Assembly (NCBI GenBank): GCA_963707275.1
Contig: CAVPPH010000015.1
Location: 1 to 64,000 of the forward strand
Length of the DNA stretch: 64,000 bases
Direction of reading: 5' to 3'
Origin: JACKBK01 sp963707275
Lineage (GTDB): Bacteria > Chloroflexota > Anaerolineae > JAAEKA01
The notes under the pieces are model-generated. The model did not search any database. It was not told the DNA's origin and worked only from the letters and a program-made list of their open reading frames with translations. Below, in pieces: positions 41,102-50,175 of the stretch (positions are counted from its first letter, which is position 1; each line of letters begins with the position of its first letter). Made by a program: the position numbers and the translations under genes.

Positions 41102-41938
41102 CTATTCTCCCCAGCCGCGCGTCTTCTCGTAGTCGCCGAAGGCTGCCATCAACTGCTTCGTCACCGGGCCCGGACTGGTACGCAATGGCGTGTCGTCGAT
41201 CTGGCGCACGGGCATGATGCGGCGGTTGGTGCTGGTGATGAATGCCTCGTCCCAACTTGCCAGCTTAGCCAGCGGCAGGGCCACCCGCTGCACGGGGATG
41301 CCTGCGGCCATCGCCAGCTCGACCGTGATGTTCTCCGTGACGCCTTCCAGCGCAGTGCCTTCCAGCGGGCGCAGCAGCACTCCGTCGCGCACCACCAGCA
41401 GGTTGCAGGTGCTGCCCTCGGTGATGTGGCCGTGGCGGTCCACGATCAGCCCCTCGTACGCGCCCAGGCTCTGCGCCTTGAAGCGGGCCAGCGCCTGCGC
41501 CAGACAGTTGGTGGACTTGGCCAGCGGCCACGTGCGTTCGCCATCGCTGCTGACCAGCCAGACGCCGGGATCGAACAGCGCAGGAGCCAGCTTCGGCTGC
41601 GGCTTCATGTAGATGCCACACTGCGGCCCGTGGACGCCATCGCTGCCATAGGAGACGATGCGCAACAAACCAAAACCGGACGAGGTCGCCGCCAGCCGGC
41701 GGCACCAGTCGCCGATCTCCTCCAGCGACGCCGGCAACTCCAGGTTGAGAATGTGAGCCGACTCGCCCAGCCGCCGAAGATGCCAGTCGAGGTGGAAGAA
41801 CCGTCCACCCTCCAGCTTGACCGTCTCGTAGATGCCAAAGCTGTCTACCAGCGACTGGTTGGCAACGTGAAAACCGGCCCGATCGGCCGGCAGCAGCTCA
41901 CCGTTGAGCATGGCGTACAAAGTGGGGGAGTTGTCCAT
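41102..41938 (-). CDS. Class IV aminotransferase (BCAT/D-amino acid/ADC lyase fold)
   Basis: 278 residues, intact, ATG 41938 with GGAG upstream. Fold-type IV PLP motifs: FHVANQSLVDSFGIYETVKLEGG, the PLP Lys in PLAKSTNCLAQALARF, and HITEGSTCNLLVVRDG that binds phosphate and fixes cofactor orientation. The C-terminus TSTNRRIMPVRQID matches the same family. Branched-chain, D-alanine or aminodeoxychorismate activity cannot be told apart here. Confidence 0.88.
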   Translation of the reverse strand: MDNSPTLYAMLNGELLPADRAGFHVANQSLVDSFGIYETVKLEGGRFFHLDWHLRRLGESAHILNLELPASLEEIGDWCRRLAATSSGFGLLRIVSYGSDGVHGPQCGIYMKPQPKLAPALFDPGVWLVSSDGERTWPLAKSTNCLAQALARFKAQSLGAYEGLIVDRHGHITEGSTCNLLVVRDGVLLRPLEGTALEGVTENITVELAMAAGIPVQRVALPLAKLASWDEAFITSTNRRIMPVRQIDDTPLRTSPGPVTKQLMAAFGDYEKTRGWGE

Positions 41939-41959
41939 GAGTGCTCCGCGTTGGGGAAA

Positions 41960-42241
41960 GTAATCGGTGATCAGTAATCGGTAAACAGTCAGAGGTCAGA
42001 GGTCAGAAGTCCGCCGCCGGGCCGGCCTGCCGGCACTCCGATGGATGAAAAGAGCGGAGCACTGACGGCTCACCTGCCATGGTGTCACTGCGAGGCGGCA
42101 GCCGCCGAAGCAGTCTCTCTGGTAAAGCCGAGAGATTGCTTCGCCGCAGACGGCTCGCAACCCTGGCGCCGCCCACCAGGGCAGGTGTGACAGTGAGGCG
42201 CTATTTTCAAAGCAGAAGTCCGATTACCGATCACCGATCAC
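41960..42241. repeat. Composite repeat: inverted period-7 tracts around a hairpin
   Basis: Left tract of eight heptamers (GTAATCG, GTGATCA, GTAATCG, GTAAACA, GTCAGAG, GTCAGAG, GTCAGAA, GTCCGCC; 41960-42015). Right tract GTCCGAT, TACCGAT, CACCGAT, CACT (42218-42241), roughly its reverse complement. Between them is an imperfect hairpin, GAAGCAGTCTCTCT ... AGAGATTGCTTCG (42104-42146). The right tract runs into the stop of the next leftward gene. No coding sequence was found in this ~280-base unit. Confidence 0.6.
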
Positions 42242-42970
42242 TGGGGCACCAGTTTGTCAGCCACCAGACCGGCGAGGAAGGTGCGCTGGGTGTCGTCGGC
42301 GAAGTGGACGGTGACCTGGGCGTCCGGCCCCGCGCCGTTGACCGCGATCACTGCGCCCTTGCCGAAACGCTCGTGCTGCACCACCTGGCCCGGTTCGAAG
42401 GTAGGCGCCGGGCCGCTGGCGCGCGCAGGAGCAGCCTGGCGGGTCGCGGCAAACACATCGGCCTCCCGGTCACGCCAGAGATCGGCAAATAGCGCCAGAT
42501 CCTCCGGGCTGCGCACCCGCCGACTGATGTCGTCCAGCCGGGCGCGTGCATCGGCCAGCCGCGGCATGAACGTCAGCTTGTCGGCCTCCGGGCGGTCACT
42601 CTGCGCCAGGGTACGCGACAAGCGGCTCAGCGTGCTGCGCAGGCGCTGAAACTGCTCGGGCGGATGTGGGTAGTCGGGATCGATCAGCAGCAGTTCGGTG
42701 TTGTTCTGACTGCAAAGCTCAGCCGCGTATCTCGTCGCGCTGAGCCTCGGTCTGCGCCTCGTCGTCGCTCTGGCGAGGCTGGCCTTTGGCAGTCAGTCCC
42801 ACGAAACGAATCGCCAGCCCGACCTCAGGGTAAAGCTGGTTCAGCTTCAGTGGGCGATTGGTGGCCGGGTTGACCAGCCAGACCGGGCTGACGTCTTCCT
42901 GAACCTGGAAACCATCCATCACCCGAGCCAATATTTCCCGCCAGCCTAAAATGTTGATTGCGCTGCTCAC
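42238..42970 (-). CDS. Unknown protein with UvrD/PcrA-tail-like C-terminus
   Basis: GTG 42970 behind GGAGG; 244 residues after correcting one +1 shift near 42723 (DEIRAELCSQNNTELLLIDPD). The zero frame meets TGA there. The C-terminal 60 residues (FEPGQVVQHERFGKGAVIAVNGAGPDAQVTVHFAD) resemble the Tudor-like tail of UvrD/PcrA helicases that contacts RNA polymerase. The N-terminal part (SSAINILGWREILARVMDGF) is not recognised. No helicase core is present, so it is a stand-alone protein. Confidence 0.6.
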
Positions 42971-43067
42971 TCGTACCTCCGCTTGGGATATCGATGCCAG
43001 TTACAAGGTTGGCCGTCGAAGGGTCGTGGAAGAATAGCACGGCCAGACCGCTGACGTCAAGTATGGC

Positions 43068-44315
43068 TCAGCGATAACGCAGCAGTGTGTGCTGCTTGAT
43101 GCGCAGGTCCAGCTCCGCCGTGAACGGGTACCAGCCGGCGTGCGCTGCGCCCCACAGACAGACCACCACGCCGAACAGAATCAGCGCCTTGATCGGCCAG
43201 CCGATCACGCGCAAGCCGGCCAGCGCCATCGCCAGGATCAGGAACGGCAGGAAGTCGGCGGCGTAGCGATAGCCGTACTGGGCAAACCCGGTGTTGGCAT
43301 ACAGCAGCGCGGTCAGGAAGATCAACCCGCTGCTCAGCAAGGCCGCCCAGGCAGTCAACGTCCAGCCGCGCAGAAAGGGCAGCATGACCAGCACAGGCGT
43401 GGTGATCAACAGGCTCAGCCCCTCGGGATTGAAGGTGACGAAGGGGAACGCGGGCAGCAGCACCGGCAGGCTGGTGAACGCGGCGTGCAGATTGCGTTCC
43501 AGGTAGGTGTAGCTGAACAGACCCCAGCGCACGATCTCAGGATCGGTGCGCCAGCCAAGATAGCCGTAGCCCAACTCCAGCGGGTTGCCAAAGCGCAACC
43601 AGTTGTAGAGGCCGGACAACGCCAGCATCGCGCCCAGCCCGGCCGAGAAACGCAGCAGCGCGCCGGTTTTGCTGGTCCAAAAGGAGTCGCCGGCTGAGCG
43701 AGCCGGGCGGGCGCGCCAGATCTCAGCCAGAACGATGGGGAATGCGAGGATCACAGCACTGCGCGAGAGGTAGGCCGCGCCCAGCGCCAGGCCGGCCCAG
43801 ACCGGCAGTCGGCCGCGCCAGGCCGCAGCCAGATAGAGACAGGAGAAAACGACCGCGGCGATCTGACCGGTGTAGTAGACGTTGCTGTTGGCTGCCAGCG
43901 CGGCGACCGGCGTGCCAAAGGCCAGCAGTGCAACCAGCCACAGCCGCTCGCGCTCGCTGTGCTCGGTCTCAGAGGTGAATCGGCGCAGCGCCAGGTAGAA
44001 GGCCGGCAGGATGGCCGCGGCCAGCGCGACGTGCAACACTCCGTGGTAGACGTTGCGCCCAAACACCGCGACCGTTGGCAGGAATAGCGCGGCCGGCGCG
44101 GGCGGATAGGGAACGTAGAGACGCCCGCCGAACTCGGCCAGATCCAGAAATGCCAGGGATGGATCGATGGCCAGCCGGCCGTGCAGCAATGCCTCAGCCA
44201 GTGCGATGTGTTCGTGGGGAGGACGGGCGACCAGCCGCGGCCCGGCCAACACGCCGTAAACAGCCAGGCCGGCCAGGTAGAGAAGCAGAAGGGTGCGGAA
44301 TGGGCGGGAGGTCAA
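43068..44315 (-). CDS. Multi-spanning membrane protein (GT-C glycosyltransferase-like)
   Basis: 415 residues, intact, TTG start at 44315. About ten hydrophobic helices. An early loop reads PPHEHIALAEALLHGRLAIDP and is followed by LYVPYPPAPAALFLP, as in dolichol-phosphate-mannose-type GT-C enzymes, where acidic loop residues act in catalysis. A DNARY-like acidic motif is not clear. Likely transfers sugars from lipid carriers, but this is tentative. Confidence 0.6.
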   Translation of the reverse strand: MTSRPFRTLLLLYLAGLAVYGVLAGPRLVARPPHEHIALAEALLHGRLAIDPSLAFLDLAEFGGRLYVPYPPAPAALFLPTVAVFGRNVYHGVLHVALAAAILPAFYLALRRFTSETEHSERERLWLVALLAFGTPVAALAANSNVYYTGQIAAVVFSCLYLAAAWRGRLPVWAGLALGAAYLSRSAVILAFPIVLAEIWRARPARSAGDSFWTSKTGALLRFSAGLGAMLALSGLYNWLRFGNPLELGYGYLGWRTDPEIVRWGLFSYTYLERNLHAAFTSLPVLLPAFPFVTFNPEGLSLLITTPVLVMLPFLRGWTLTAWAALLSSGLIFLTALLYANTGFAQYGYRYAADFLPFLILAMALAGLRVIGWPIKALILFGVVVCLWGAAHAGWYPFTAELDLRIKQHTLLRYR

Positions 44316-44353
44316 GCGCTGTATTGCGGGACGAAAGGGGGATGAATCGACTC

Positions 44354-44413
44354 GCAGATTGAAAGAGACACAGATAGGTCAAAGGAAACGTATCTGTGTC
44401 TCATTCAATCTGC
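44354..44413. repeat. Long inverted repeat after the SUF operon
   Basis: GCAGATTGAAAGAGACACAG (44354-44373) plus ATA pairs with TATCTGTGTCTCATTCAATC (44391-44410) plus TGC, one or two mismatches in 23 bp, loop 14 bases. Located 30 bases past the DUF59 gene stop; it may stop leftward transcription. Confidence 0.6.
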
Positions 44414-44442
44414 AGGAAACGCCGGGATACCGGCTGCCTTGC

Positions 44443-44752
44443 CTAGAAGATGCCCAGCTCTTCCTTGGCCCACTCACTCATCATCTCTGGCGACCAGAAC
44501 GGCTGCCAGACGATGTTGACCGCGACCTCGGTCGGCCTCGGGGAACTTGCGCTTGACGGTGTTCTTCACATCGTAGATGATCTGCGGGCCGGCCGGACAG
44601 CCGGGGCTGGTCAGAGTCATGTCGATGAAGATCGAACTCTCATCGACTTCCACCCCGTAGATCAGGCCCAGGTCGACAATGTTGAGGCCGATCTCCGGGT
44701 CGATCACACTGGCGCGAATTGCTTCGCGGACTTCTCGGTCATTAATAGTCAT
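44443..44752 (-). CDS. MIP18/DUF59-family Fe-S assembly protein (SufT-like)
   Basis: ATG 44752 behind GGAGAG. It encodes DREVREAIRASVIDPEIGLNIVDLGLIYGV and the conserved TLTSPGCPAGPQI Cys motif. One +1 shift near 44525 (extra C) is followed by EVAVNIVWQPFWSPEMMSEWAKEELGIF, the normal end of the family. About 102 residues. Last gene of the SUF run; it acts in Fe-S cluster delivery. Confidence 0.88.
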
Positions 44753-44771
44753 TTCAATCTCTCCTCTTGCT

Positions 44772-45092
44772 TTACCAGTCAATCTCGATATAGATCCTGC
44801 CGTCTTTGCAGACGACCTCAAAGGCTTCGATCGGTTCAAAGGCAGGCATCACCAGCGCCTTGCCGGTGCGCATGTCGAAGCGCCCGCCGTGACGGGGACA
44901 CTCGATCTCATAGGTGTTGATGATTTCGCCCTCACCCAGCGGCCCGCTGTCATGGGTGCAGACATCTTCCACGGCATAGAACTGTTCGTCGTCAACGTTG
45001 AAAATCGCGATCTCCAGATCGTCGATGTTGGTGCTTTTCCTGCCGCCCACGGGTATCTCGCCCGCGACAGCTACTTCCACTAACCTTGACAT
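44772..45092 (-). CDS. Rieske-type 2Fe-2S ferredoxin
   Basis: 106 residues, intact. Rieske ligands: CTH in VEDVCTHDSGPLG and CPRH in IECPRHGGRFDM. It resembles small non-haem dioxygenase ferredoxins that sit in SUF operons of Chloroflexota and Actinobacteria. Probably an electron donor or accessory in cluster assembly. It lies between sufU and the DUF59 gene. Confidence 0.9.
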   Translation of the reverse strand: MSRLVEVAVAGEIPVGGRKSTNIDDLEIAIFNVDDEQFYAVEDVCTHDSGPLGEGEIINTYEIECPRHGGRFDMRTGKALVMPAFEPIEAFEVVCKDGRIYIEIDW

Positions 45093-45116
45093 GCTTGTTT
45101 GTTTTCCTCGCTAATG

Positions 45117-45503
45117 TTATTCTTCGTTTGGCCAGTCCTCGACACCCCAGACGCCGGCCTTCAGCGCCTTCAGTGGCAGCAGCGCGCACTTCAGGCGCAC
45201 CGGGCCGATTTCGATGCCCAGCAGGTCCAGGATGTCTTCCTTGGTCCAGCCGCGCAACTCCTCCAACGGCTTGCCGATGATCTCTTCGGTCATCATCGAC
45301 GCCGACGCCTGGCTGATGGCGCAGCCACGGCCGTCGAACGCGGCATCCACCACCACGCCGTCAACGATCTGCAACTCCAGCGTGATCTCGTCGCCGCAGA
45401 ACGGGTTGTGGTCGTGATAGGACACGTCGGGCTCGTCAAGATGTCCCTTGTGACGTGGATATTTGTAGTGATCGAGGATTGCCTCGCGGTAGAGTTGGTC
45501 CAT
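45117..45503 (-). CDS. sufU: Fe-S scaffold/sulfur acceptor SufU
   Basis: 128 residues, intact. IscU/SufU fold with zinc-binding Cys residues in NPFCGDEIT, GRGCAISQASASMM and RLKCALLPL. It takes persulfide sulfur from SufS. Two bases downstream of sufS. A second, more diverged SufU lies at the start of this operon. Confidence 0.93.
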   Translation of the reverse strand: MDQLYREAILDHYKYPRHKGHLDEPDVSYHDHNPFCGDEITLELQIVDGVVVDAAFDGRGCAISQASASMMTEEIIGKPLEELRGWTKEDILDLLGIEIGPVRLKCALLPLKALKAGVWGVEDWPNEE

Positions 45504-45505
45504 AG

Positions 45506-46730
45506 TTAGAAGCTGAACACCGATTGTACTTTTTCCAGCGCCGCTACCAGCCGGTCGACTTCGTCAAACGTATTATAGAAGTAAAAGCTGGCGCGCGCCG
45601 TGGCTGCAATTCCGAAATGGTCGTGGATTGGTTGCGCGCAGTGATGGCCGGCGCGGATCGCGATGCCTTCAGAGTCGAGGATCGCCGCGATGTCATGCGG
45701 GTGGATGTCGTCCAGCGTGAATGCCGCAACACCGCCGCGCTGCTCGCCGTCCGGCCCGATGATGCGCAGCCCTTCGACCTGAGCGAGCTTCTCGACCGCG
45801 TAGCTGACCAGCGCATGTTCCTGCTCGCGCACCCAGCCCATCCCCAGACTAGTAAGGTAGTCCACCGCCGCGCCGAGACCGATGCACTTCGGCGATGGCC
45901 GGTGTGCCGGCTTCAAATTTCCAGGGCAGCGTGTTCCAGCGCGAGCCGTCCATGTGCACCTCGCGGATCATGTCGCCGCCGCCCATGAACGGCGACATCT
46001 CTTCCAGCAGCTCACGGCGGCCGTAGAGCACGCCGATACCGGTCGGCCCGCACATTTTGTGACCGCTGAACACCAGGAAGTCGCAATCCAGCGCCTGTAC
46101 GTCCACTGGCATGTGCGGAACGCTCTGCGCCGCATCCACCAGCGCCAGCGCGCCGACCGCGTGCGCCCTGGCTACCAGCTCGACGATCGGGTTGATCGTC
46201 CCCAGCACGTTGGACATGGCCACGAACGCGAACAGCCGGGTGCGCTCGGTCAGCAACTCATCCAGCAGGTCGAGGCGCAGACTGCCGCGGGCGTCGATGG
46301 GCACATAGCGCAGCGTAGCGCCGGTGCGCTGGCAGATCAACTGCCAGGGCACGATGTTGGCGTGGTGCTCCATCTCGGTGATCAGCACCTCGTCGCCCGG
46401 GCCGAGGTTGTCCAGTCCCCAGCTATACGCCACCAGATTGATGGCCTCGGTCGCGTTGCGGGTGAAGATGATCTGCTTGCTGCTGCCGGCGTTGATGAAA
46501 CGGGCGATGCGGCCGCGTGCGCCTTCGTACAGCGCCGTCGCCTCCTCGCTCAGCGTGTGCACGCCGCGATGGACGTTGGCGTTGGTGTTGCGATAGTAGT
46601 CGTCCATCGCCTGCAAGACGGCCAGCGGCTTCTGCGAGCTGGCGGCGTTATCCAGATATGCCAACTGATGGCCGTTGACCACCCGCTGGAGGATGGGAAA
46701 ACTCGCTCGAATCGTCTCAATGCTCGTCAT
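45506..46730 (-). CDS. sufS: Cysteine desulfurase SufS
   Basis: About 407 residues with one +1 shift near 45890. PLP enzyme: YLDNAASSQKPL, HHANIVPW, the PLP Lys in VFSGHKMCGPTG, and the active-site Cys in IRAGHHCAQPI. It supplies sulfur to SufU. Start taken as ATG 46730 (MTSIETIRASFPIL); ATG 46739 is possible. No sufBCD genes are in this window. Confidence 0.92.
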
Positions 46731-46752
46731 CACTGTCATCCAATCAGTCAAG

Positions 46753-46784
46753 TTCGTAGTAGCGACTGAAGTCGCTACTACGAA
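46753..46784. repeat. Perfect 15-bp-arm palindrome between SUF genes
   Basis: TTCGTAGTAGCGACT (46753-46767), GA, AGTCGCTACTACGAA (46770-46784). It lies between the second SufU gene and sufS and could attenuate the operon. Confidence 0.7.
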
Positions 46785-46788
46785 CCAG

Positions 46789-47185
46789 TTACCTTGTCAA
46801 CATCTGTTGCTGCTGAAGCTGGCGGCCGGCTTCTTTGACCGCATTAAAGGCCAGCAGCGAGCAGTTTCGGCGGGCCGCGGCGATGTCCGGCCCGATCATC
46901 TCCAGCAGCGGCTCAGCCGTCGCCTCGTCGATCTGGCGCAACGTGCGGCCTTGCATCATCTGCATCACCATGGACGCGGCCGCCTGGCTGACCGTGCAGC
47001 CGTCGCCTTCAAAGGCAAGCTGCACCGCATCGCCCGGTTCGGGGACGGTCATGTAAACCGTGACCGTGTCGCCGCAGCCGGGATTGCCGCCGGTGACAGC
47101 CGTGCCATGGCACATCAAGACGCCCGCGAAAACGCGGGTGCTCGAAGTGGTCCAGAATCAGATCGATGCGCTCTTGCCGGTTCAT
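46789..47185 (-). CDS. Second SufU/IscU-like scaffold
   Basis: About 131 residues; one +1 shift near 47112. Cysteines occur in GGNPGCGDTVTV, GDGCTVSQAAASMV and RRNCSLLAFNAV, so all three scaffold ligands are kept. It starts with a helix RQERIDLILDHFEHPRFRG. First gene of the leftward SUF run, and clearly different from the SufU at 45117. Two scaffolds in one operon may separate sulfur transfer from cluster building. Confidence 0.8.
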
Positions 47186-47342
47186 AGTGTTCAAAAAAGG
47201 CGAGACAAGCTCGCCCGGTCAGGGTCTGTCGCATTATCGCGCCTGTGGGCACGAACGGCAAATCACCTGCCCGCCACCGCCCCGCGTCGCGCTTTGACGC
47301 CGCGGCTGTGACATGATACGATGCCGGGAGATGATGTTGCGC

Positions 47343-47379
47343 GAGGTGACAGTCACTTTCGGAAAGTGACTGTCACCTC
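47343..47379. repeat. Perfect 17-bp-arm palindrome, GGTGACAGTCACTTT family
   Basis: GAGGTGACAGTCACTTT (47343-47359), CGG, AAAGTGACTGTCACCTC (47363-47379). A related copy with a longer loop occurs at 51116-51179. It lies 40 bases before hutI. Confidence 0.7.
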
Positions 47380-47418
47380 ACTTCGCACCTGCCACCTGAA
47401 ACAAGAAAGGCCCACTCC

Positions 47419-48710
47419 ATGGATGCTGACCTGCTGATTCTCAACGCCGCCCACCTGCTTACCTGCGCCAGCCCTGACGGACCTAAGCGGGGCGCGGCCC
47501 TGGCCGATCCTGGCCTGCTGCGACGATGGCGCGGTGGCCTGCCTGGCCGGCCAGATCGTCGCCGTCGGGACGACAGCCGACGTGCTGGCGCAGATTGACG
47601 AACCCGGACGCGGCGGTCGTGATCGATGCGCGCGGCAAGGTCGTGACACCCGGCTTCGTCGATCCGCACACCCACGCGCTGTGGGCCGGCGACCGGGCCA
47701 GTGAGTTCGAGTTGCGCATCGCCGGCGCGACCTATCTGGAGATCATGCAAGCCGGCGGCGGCATCATGAACACCGTGCGCGCCACCCGCGCTGCCTCACT
47801 GGACGACCTGATCGACGAAACCCTGCCGCGGCTGGACATGATGCTGATGCACGGCACCACCACCGCAGAAATCAAGACCGGCTACGGGCTGGACACCGTG
47901 ACTGAGCTGAAGATGCTGGACGCGATCCGCGTGCTGGATGAGCAGCATCCCATGGACCTGATCCCCACCTTTCTCGGCGCGCACGCCGTGCCGGCCGAGT
48001 ATGCTGGCCGCACCGACGCCTACGTCGATCTGGTGGTCAACGAAATGCTACCGGCCATCGGTGACCTGCGCTACATCGTCGAGACGCCCGATAGCGAGTA
48101 CAACATCCGCGCCGCCGATTTCTGCGACGTCTTCTGCGAGGTCGGTGCGTTCGACGTGGCGCAGAGCCGCCGGATCCTGGAAGCCGCGCGCGAGATGGGT
48201 CTCAGTCTGAAGATCCACGCCGACGAGTTCGAACCGCTGGGCGGGACATCGCTGGCCGTCGAGCTGGGCGCGGTCAGCGCGGATCACCTGGTCTGCACCA
48301 CCGATGAACAGCTTCAGGCGCTGGCAGCCTCGAACACCATCGCCGTTTCGCTGCCTGGCACGCCCTTCGGGCTGGGTCATGACCACTACACCAACGCGCG
48401 CCGGCTGATCGATCTTGGCGGCGCGCTGGCACTGGCCAGCGACCTCAACCCCGGCACAAGCTGGTGCGAGTCGATGCAGTTCATCATCGCGCTGGCATGC
48501 CGCGCCCTCAAGCTGACGCCGGCCGAGGCGATCAACGCCGCGACGATCAACGCCGCGTACGCGCTCAGCCTGGGCGAATACCTGGGCAGCCTGGAAGTTG
48601 GCAAGCAGGCTGACATCCTGGTGCTGGATATCCCCGACTACCGCCACCTGGGCTACCGCTACGGCACGAACCTGGTGGAGACGGTCGTCAAGCGCGGGCA
48701 GGTCGTGTAG
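47419..48710 (+). CDS. hutI: Imidazolonepropionase
   Basis: ATG 47419. Two +1 shifts (near 47515 and 47605) break the N-terminus. Corrected, it reads MDADLLILNAAHLLTC ... VVIDARGKVVTPGFVDPHTH. The metal-binding His pair is in DPHTHALWAG, with later ligands in KIHADEFEPLGG and the catalytic region ALASDLNPGTSWCESM. It cleaves imidazolone-5-propionate to formiminoglutamate in histidine degradation. No hutH or hutU is nearby, so the pathway genes must be elsewhere if complete. Confidence 0.92.
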
Positions 48711-48764
48711 GTTCTTCCCCTTGCGTTCCGGGAAGTTTCCTGACCGCCTTCGGAGTGGTCGCTG

Positions 48765-48796
48765 CAAGCGCGACAACCTGGTCGGGAGACCAGCCG
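48765..48796. repeat. GGTCGGGAGACC repeat copy
   Basis: TGGTCGGGAGACCA (48779-48792), a palindrome, with GCGCGACA upstream and GCCGG downstream. The reverse complement matches the pair at 12256-12348. Confidence 0.5.
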
Positions 48797-48821
48797 GAAC
48801 CGCCATGCCTGCTGGCCCCCG

Positions 48822-48850
48822 TTGTCCACAGACCGTTCCTGTGTTATAAT
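48822..48850 (+). promoter_or_regulatory. Sigma-70-like promoter of the M20 peptidase gene
   Basis: TTGTCC (48822-48827) and TATAAT (48845-48850), spacing 17, about 65 bases before the GTG start of the peptidase gene. Confidence 0.75.
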
Positions 48851-48921
48851 CTCCTCATCGTTGAGCACCCGCGCACTGGTTCTCCCTTCCTTAATCAATT
48901 ACATCTTCCCGAGGTTCTTTC

Positions 48922-50013
48922 GTGATCAACCAAGATCGCCTTGTCAACACTTTCCTGGAACTGGTTCGCATCGACAGCCCCAGCGGGCAGGAAGCCGAGA
49001 TCGGTCGCCATCTTGCCGCACGGCTGCAAGCCCTCGGTTTCACGACCGAGTTCGACGAGATCGGCAACCTGATCGGCCGGCTGAACGGCACTGATGGCGA
49101 CTGGCTATTGCTCAGCGCACACATGGACACGGTCGGCACTGACACCGGCATCGAACCGGTGATCCGCGACGGCGTGATCTACAGCGCCGGCAACACGATT
49201 CTGGGCGGTGACGACAAGTCGGGTGTCGCTGCAATTCTGGAGGTGCTGCAAACGCTGCGCGAGCAGACACTGGCGCACCCACCGCTAGAGGTGGTCATCA
49301 GCGTTGGCGAAGAGCTGGGTCTTTACGGCGCGCGACATCTGGACACCGGCAAGCTGCGCTCCCGCCAGGGTGTCGTTTTGGACGCAGGCGGTCCCGCCGG
49401 GCACCTGGTAGTCTCGGCGCCGGGCCAGGACAGTCTGATCTTCACCGTTCATGGCGTCAGCTCACACGCCGGCGCTGAGCCGGAGCGCGGCATCAACGCG
49501 ATCCGCGTCGCCGCGGAGGCCATCGCAGCCATGCCGCTGGGTCGCATCGACATTGAGACTACGTCGAATATCGGCATCATCGAAGGCGGCACAGCCCGCA
49601 ACATCGTGCCCGACCGGGTACGGGTGGTCGGCGAGGCACGCAGCCGTGATCCGAAAAAGCTGGAACGGCTGACCCAGTCGATCCTCGACGCCTTCACCAA
49701 GGCTGCCGAAAGACACCACACCAGCGTCGATTGCGACGTGAAGCGGGCCTATGACGCCTACCAACTGTCGGAGCGAGCTCCCATCGTGCAGGCAACGGCA
49801 GCGGCGGCGCGCGAGCAGGGCCACGAGGTCGTGCTTTGCAGTAGCGGCGGCGGCACCGACGGCAACATCTACAACGCGGCCGGCATCGCCTGCGTGGTCA
49901 TCAGCACCGGCATGGAAGATGTGCACACGCCCAGCGAACACATCGCCGTCGCCGACATGGTGGCTGGGACGGAGTTGCTGATGGCGGTGGTGCGCCGGTT
50001 GGCGGGTGCGTGA
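48922..50013 (+). CDS. M20-family metallopeptidase (PepT-like)
   Basis: 363 residues, intact, GTG start with GAGGT upstream. Zinc ligands and catalytic residues are seen in LLSAHMDTVG, LGGDDKSGVAAILE, SVGEELGLYGARHLD, and STGMEDVHTPSEH. A dimerisation domain with HGVSSHAGAEPERGINAI is inserted. Likely a cytoplasmic di- or tripeptidase. Its stop lies within a heptamer tract. Confidence 0.9.
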   Translation: MINQDRLVNTFLELVRIDSPSGQEAEIGRHLAARLQALGFTTEFDEIGNLIGRLNGTDGDWLLLSAHMDTVGTDTGIEPVIRDGVIYSAGNTILGGDDKSGVAAILEVLQTLREQTLAHPPLEVVISVGEELGLYGARHLDTGKLRSRQGVVLDAGGPAGHLVVSAPGQDSLIFTVHGVSSHAGAEPERGINAIRVAAEAIAAMPLGRIDIETTSNIGIIEGGTARNIVPDRVRVVGEARSRDPKKLERLTQSILDAFTKAAERHHTSVDCDVKRAYDAYQLSERAPIVQATAAAAREQGHEVVLCSSGGGTDGNIYNAAGIACVVISTGMEDVHTPSEHIAVADMVAGTELLMAVVRRLAGA

Positions 50014-50158
50014 TGCGTATCACGTAGTGCGTATTGTGTGCTTCGTAGCGCAAACGCTTCCTTGCATCACCCAATCTGCTTGACCAACGCATAGTCTCGC
50101 ATTCTTGCAGCCTCATCCGCTACAAGCACGAAATACATAATACGAAACACGCGATACA
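50009..50158. repeat. Inverted pair of period-7 tracts
   Basis: Left: CGTGATG, CGTATCA, CGTAGTG, CGTATTG, TGTGCTT, CGTAGCG (50009-50050). Right: AAGCACG, AAATACA, TAATACG, AAACACG, CGATACA (50124-50158). The right tract is an imperfect reverse complement of the left. The ~70-base centre has no gene. Confidence 0.65.
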
Positions 50159-50175
50159 CTGCATCAAGGCTCGCC

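Noticed and set aside
42720..42726. TGA in the UvrD-tail-like gene as Sec or programmed shift
   Set aside because: Dropping one G gives a smooth frame; same pattern as many other +1 breaks without stop codons.
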